From a virus, in the IMG/VR virus record IMGVR_UViG_3300042448_001920, positions 1 to 64,000 of that record: a DNA stretch of 64,000 nt; one strand, written 5' to 3'. The translations under genes and the position numbers were made by a program. The first letter of the stretch is position 1, and each line of letters starts with the position of its first letter. Positions 60,621 through 64,000 of this stretch are shown here, in pieces. Below the pieces are notes generated by a model that worked only from the letters and a program-made list of their open reading frames with translations, made no database searches and had not been told where the DNA came from.

Positions 60621-60651
60621 TTGTTTTTTTAAAAAATTTTTACTACTATTA
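60621..60651 (+). promoter_or_regulatory. Putative promoter TTG-N20-TACTATTA
   Basis: TTG at 60621, 20 nt, TACTATTA at 60644, 30 nt before the DUF4494-like ATG. Confidence 0.4.
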
Positions 60652-60673
60652 TAGCAGTTAAAAAATATTTTTT

Positions 60674-60913
60674 ATGAAAACTTACTATTGGTACACAGTT
60701 ACAATTCAATTCGTTGTTGAAGACGAGCAAACAGGAAAAATTAAAAAGATTAAAGAAAATTATCTTACCAAAGCAATCTCTGTTACTGACGCAGAAGCCT
60801 CTGTAATCAAGGATCTTGAAGGTACAATGGGTGATTTTAGAATCTTAAAAATTGATGAGTCTAAAATTGTTAGAGTTATCCTTCCACAAGGAGTTGACAT
60901 CAACGCTGAATAA
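60674..60913 (+). CDS. DUF4494-like protein (79 aa)
   Basis: The order W-Y-x-V-x-I-x-F, an E-x-T-G-K spacer with KIKENYLTKAISVTDAEASVIKDL, then GDFRILKIDESKIVRVI matches DUF4494, a small family found mainly in Bacteroidota. Its function is not known. It lies between protease and scaffold genes with its own promoter and terminator, so it is likely a host-derived early gene or accessory (moron-like) inserted in the head cluster. Supports the Bacteroidota host. Confidence 0.8.
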   Translation: MKTYYWYTVTIQFVVEDEQTGKIKKIKENYLTKAISVTDAEASVIKDLEGTMGDFRILKIDESKIVRVILPQGVDINAE

Positions 60914-60936
60914 AAAACTAAGACAAAAACATTTAA

Positions 60937-60966
60937 AAAACCATCCATATCGGGTGGTTTTTTTTT
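60937..60966 (+). terminator. Intrinsic terminator after the DUF4494-like gene
   Basis: AAAACCATCC / GGGTGGTTTT stem with one G-T pair and a 5-nt loop, then eight T or more. Confidence 0.8.
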
Positions 60967-61038
60967 GCTTAATGCCCATGTTATATGGGAAAAAAGGGAT
61001 AATTTTTATTTTTTTTTGTTCTTTTGATATTTTCATAG

Positions 61039-61046
61039 TATTTATT
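61039..61046 (+). promoter_or_regulatory. Late-promoter-like motif TATTTATT
   Basis: GTATTTATTACTAA, 50 nt before the scaffold ATG; the longest leader among the late genes. Confidence 0.55.
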
Positions 61047-61088
61047 ACTAAGATAACCTATCATAATAATTTTTTAATAAATTAAAAC

Positions 61089-62381
61089 ATGAGCAAAACA
61101 AATATTTTAGCAGAGACTCTAGCTGAAATTCAAGAATTAAGAGAAGCCGTTTCTAAAAACGCTAATCACGCTTTGAAAAGCACTCTTAAAGAAGAATTAG
61201 AAGAAATTGTCAAAAACAACCTAGAGGAAGTTAATGACGAAGAGTTAACAGATGACATGCCTGGTGATAATCTACCAGGTGATCAAGCAGCAGATAATGA
61301 TGCTGACGGTATGGGTGATATGCCTACTGAACCACAAGATGGTGAAGAGGTTATTGACTTAACCGACAAATCAGATGAGGAAGTAATTAATCATTTCAAC
61401 CTCATGGAACCAGCTGACGAGATCGAAATCGTACAAACTCCAGAAGGTGGGGTACAAATCAACATTACAGCATCTACTAAGGATGACGAAGAATCTAAAG
61501 AAGATTCTGAAGAAACACCAGTAGCTACTGATATTGATGAGTACAACGATAAACCAATGGAAGGTATGGTCGATGAAATGATTGACTTAGAAGAAGAGCC
61601 AGTGTATGAGGTTGAAATCTCAGAAGAGGATCTTAACGAAGTTGCTAAGGAAGCTACAGCTCACATCGTAAACAAAGGTGGATCAGTTCCAACAGGTGAA
61701 AGTAAACTTGAAGAACCCGCTAAAGAAAATGGTGTGATTAAAAATGCAGCTACCAAACACATGTCTACTAAAGGTGGATCAATTCCAACAGGTGAAAAGA
61801 AACTTGAGGAACCAGCTAAAGAAAACGGTGTAATCAAAAATGCGGCTACGAAAGACATCCACGAAAGTACACAAAATAAGGCTGGAAACAAAAACAAAGA
61901 AAAAGAGTTACATGAAAGCTTGGTGGTAATGAGAAAAAAATACCAAGAAGCAGTGGCTGAAAATAATAAAAAGACTCAAGAGTTAGATAGCTTCAAAACT
62001 TTAGCGGAAGAATTTAAAGGTTCTGAAACTGAATATAAGTCAGCTATTAAAAATCTTAAGTCGCAGTTACAAGAAGTTGCTTTGTTCTCATCAAATCTAA
62101 CTTATGCAATCAAATTGATTACTGAAAACTCTACAACTAAGGATGAAAAATTAAATATCCTTAAGAGATTCGATTCAGCTAAAAACTTAAACGAGTCAAG
62201 AGAAATCTTCAATAGTTTGCAAGATCAGTTAGTTTCTGGTAAAACAGCAACAAAACAGGTGATTGAAGACAAAATTATGGAAAGTCCGAAAGCTAGTGGT
62301 TCTTCAAAATTAAATGAATCAACTGCTTATCAAAATCCACAATTATCTAGAATGTTAGATATCATCGGAAAAATTAAATAA
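61089..62381 (+). CDS. gp22: Prohead core scaffold protein, T4 gp22-like (430 aa)
   Basis: Follows the protease and precedes the capsid gene, exactly the T4 order 21-22-23. Composition fits a scaffold: N-terminal helix (AETLAEIQELREAVSK), then a long acidic disordered region (D/E/G/P-rich, about 50-190), a duplicated 32-residue unit (196-259), a helical coiled-coil (MRKKYQEAVAENNKKTQELDSF) and repeated L-N-E-S peptides that fit protease cleavage (after E). T4 gp22 is 269 aa, so this one is longer, mainly by the acidic region. It is degraded by the protease on maturation. Confidence 0.85.
   Translation: MSKTNILAETLAEIQELREAVSKNANHALKSTLKEELEEIVKNNLEEVNDEELTDDMPGDNLPGDQAADNDADGMGDMPTEPQDGEEVIDLTDKSDEEVINHFNLMEPADEIEIVQTPEGGVQINITASTKDDEESKEDSEETPVATDIDEYNDKPMEGMVDEMIDLEEEPVYEVEISEEDLNEVAKEATAHIVNKGGSVPTGESKLEEPAKENGVIKNAATKHMSTKGGSIPTGEKKLEEPAKENGVIKNAATKDIHESTQNKAGNKNKEKELHESLVVMRKKYQEAVAENNKKTQELDSFKTLAEEFKGSETEYKSAIKNLKSQLQEVALFSSNLTYAIKLITENSTTKDEKLNILKRFDSAKNLNESREIFNSLQDQLVSGKTATKQVIEDKIMESPKASGSSKLNESTAYQNPQLSRMLDIIGKIK
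61674..61865 (+). repeat. Tandem duplication of a 32-residue unit in the scaffold protein
   Basis: KGGSVPTGESKLEEPAKENG-type unit at 61674-61769 and again at 61770-61865 with only a few changes (S/K, V/I). A recent in-frame duplication of 96 bp. Confidence 0.9.
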
Positions 62382-62413
62382 TAAATTAAAAAAAAACTTA
62401 AAAAAATACTAAA

Positions 62414-63997
62414 ATGGGAGCATTATTAGAATCAGGAAAAGTTGGTAACGTAAGCTTAAATCACTTGAAAGCTGTACGTACTGACGTAATTAACAGATGG
62501 GACAGCTTAGGTCTTTTAGAAGGTCTTGCTGGTCACAGAAAAGAGAATATCGCACAATTATTTGAAAACCAAGCATCACACATGCTTAATGAATCAGTTG
62601 CTTTAGGTAACGAAGGTTCTTTCGAAACTGTGGTATTCCCAATCGTGAGAAGAGTATTCTCAAAATTATTAGCTAACGAAATCGTTTCGGTTCAAGCATT
62701 AAACTTACCTATTGGTAAATTGTTCTACTTCATTCCGAAGTTAGAGAATTCATCATTTGCTTCGGGTGCAGCTGGTATCGACAAAACCCCTAACAGCACA
62801 ATCAGCCCTAACCTTTATGACGCTTTCTATGGCGAAAACGGTCTTTATGACAACTCAAAAGGTGCTGCTTCAACAATAACAGGTGCTACAACAACTGCTA
62901 ACTTGTACCAATTTAGCTCATCATCTTCTGATGGTTATGCTACTTTAGCTGGAACTAGTGCACCAACAGGCGCAACTTCAATCGTCAAGGTTGATTTCGC
63001 TCCATCTATCACTAACTGGGATAATGCTGAAGAAGTTCTTTCAACATTGAATGTTACTTCAGTTACTTCTGGTGCTGATTTCGATTTCTATTTACCAGCT
63101 CAAAAATACGGTAAATCAATCATGGATTCTAACGGTGTTATCTATGTTGCAGTTGTTAACAACAGTGCTACAGTAGCATTACCTTTGACTGGTTTAACAG
63201 TAACGGCTAAAGAATACGCTTCATTAGAGTATGAAGATACAATGGGTGAAGTAAGCTTCGAACTTCAATCTGTAACAGTTTCTGTTATCGAAAGAAAGTT
63301 AAGAGCTCAATGGTCTCCAGAATTAGCTCAAGACGTATCAGCGTTCCATAACATTGATGCAGAAGCTGAATTAACAGCTTTATTGTCTGAGCAAGTTGCT
63401 GCTGAGATTGACCGTGAAATCTTAAGAGACTTAAGAAGAGGTGCTGCTTGGAGAATGACTTGGGATTACTCAGGTTCAAGAGTTAACACTGGTGGTTTGA
63501 ACGCTACAAACGGTTTCTATACTCAAAAAGATTGGAACCAAACTTTGATCACTGCGATCAACCAAGTTTCTGCACAAATCCACAAAGCTACTTTAAGAGG
63601 TGGTGCTAACTGGATCGTAGTTTCTGCTGAGGTTTCAGCTATCTTGGACGACTTAGAATACTTCCACGTATCTAACGCTGCTCCAGAGCAAGACAAATAT
63701 AACATGGGTATTGAAAGAATCGGTTCATTGGGTGGAAGATACCAAGTTTACCGTGATCCTTACTTCCCAGCTGATACAATCTTGATGGGTCACAAAGGTA
63801 CATCTTTGTTGGATACAGGTTACATCTACGCACCATACGTGCCAATGCAATTAACTCCTACAATGTACAACCCATTCACCTTTGCACCAGTTAAAGGTAT
63901 TATGACTCGTTACGCTAAGAAAATGGTTAACAACCGTTTCTATGGTGTAATCAAATGTCAAAATATCGTTAGCTTCGGTATCACAGGTTTGAGATAA
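62414..63997 (+). CDS. gp23: Major capsid protein, T4 gp23-like (527 aa)
   Basis: Typical gp23: N-terminal propeptide, then ENIAQLFENQASHMLNE60-S as the likely protease site (T4 cleaves after E65 in a similar place), FPIVRRVFSKLLANEIVSVQALNLPIGKLFYF, KLRAQWSPELAQDVSAFHNIDAEAELTALLSEQVAAEIDREIL, SAEVSAILDDLEYF, and at the end FAPVKGIMTRYAKKMVNNRFYG. Length matches T4 gp23 (521 aa). Forms the hexamers of the head; T4 also has a paralogous vertex protein (gp24), not seen in this window. Codon use is GC-richer than neighbours, as expected for a highly expressed gene. No late motif of its own; transcribed with the scaffold gene. Confidence 0.97.
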   Translation: MGALLESGKVGNVSLNHLKAVRTDVINRWDSLGLLEGLAGHRKENIAQLFENQASHMLNESVALGNEGSFETVVFPIVRRVFSKLLANEIVSVQALNLPIGKLFYFIPKLENSSFASGAAGIDKTPNSTISPNLYDAFYGENGLYDNSKGAASTITGATTTANLYQFSSSSSDGYATLAGTSAPTGATSIVKVDFAPSITNWDNAEEVLSTLNVTSVTSGADFDFYLPAQKYGKSIMDSNGVIYVAVVNNSATVALPLTGLTVTAKEYASLEYEDTMGEVSFELQSVTVSVIERKLRAQWSPELAQDVSAFHNIDAEAELTALLSEQVAAEIDREILRDLRRGAAWRMTWDYSGSRVNTGGLNATNGFYTQKDWNQTLITAINQVSAQIHKATLRGGANWIVVSAEVSAILDDLEYFHVSNAAPEQDKYNMGIERIGSLGGRYQVYRDPYFPADTILMGHKGTSLLDTGYIYAPYVPMQLTPTMYNPFTFAPVKGIMTRYAKKMVNNRFYGVIKCQNIVSFGITGLR

Positions 63998-64000
63998 TCT

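Noticed and set aside
1-64000. CRISPR arrays, tRNA and rRNA genes
   Set aside because: No regularly spaced direct repeats and no cloverleaf-like or rRNA-like sequences were noticed on either strand.

Overview
The window looks like part of a large, AT-rich, T4-like contractile-tailed phage that infects a member of the Bacteroidota, probably a flavobacterium. The T4-like core is visible directly: large terminase, portal, S77-type prohead protease, scaffold, major capsid protein, tail tube, tail sheath, gp13/14/15-like neck proteins, a gp55-like late sigma factor and a family B DNA polymerase. The host assignment rests on three things. Early genes carry promoters of the Bacteroidota form TTTG-N19/20-TATATTTG, start codons generally lack Shine-Dalgarno sequences, and a DUF4494-like gene sits in the head cluster. 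I saw no integrase, tRNA, rRNA or CRISPR array.

Layout. Positions 1-21146 are a tail block, almost all on the minus strand: a giant tail protein that runs off the left edge, two paralogous tape-measure-like proteins, an unknown protein, a tail-assembly pair with overlapping frames, the tube, an unusually large sheath, and gp15- and gp14-like proteins. A Vsr-like nuclease gene sits inside this block on the opposite strand. 21246-30517 mixes replication genes (SNF2 helicase, PolB) with a GP88-like gene, a gp13-like neck gene and a fibre-like gene. 30562-33439 holds small late genes, including a WYL-like and a holin-like protein. 33512-44390 is a glycan island: a heptose kinase-like protein, several glycosyltransferases, RgpF-like and WbsX-like proteins and a KdsC-like phosphatase, together with dUTPase and PhoH. 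It runs directly into the late sigma factor gene (44390-45103). 45128-52077 encodes further virion or baseplate proteins. 52144-63997 is the head and packaging block: an unknown 378-aa protein, terminase, portal, an AAA+ ATPase, protease, scaffold and capsid.

Regulation can be read from the DNA. A motif with core TATTTAT(A/T) lies upstream of at least 16 genes or operons. It is always in the same orientation relative to the gene and most often 19-25 nt before the start codon. Nearly all of these genes are structural, and the phage encodes a gp55-like sigma factor, so this is the probable late promoter. Replication and glycan genes instead have TTG/TTTG-N19/20 promoters of two sub-types. Two of these promoters are fused to intrinsic terminator hairpins, which should block read-through while leaving the gene's own transcription intact.

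The most interesting items are: a macro-like domain inserted in-frame between the exonuclease and polymerase parts of PolB; a >2700-aa tail protein with ten 60-residue repeats, an OmpA-like peptidoglycan-binding segment and a CBM-like segment; duplicated tape-measure proteins; a candidate +1/-2 frameshift on a T9 run in the tail-assembly pair; short N-terminal tags resembling T4 capsid-targeting sequences on two non-structural-looking proteins; and the glycan-synthesis island leading into the late sigma factor. All homology calls are from recognition of motifs; no database search was run.
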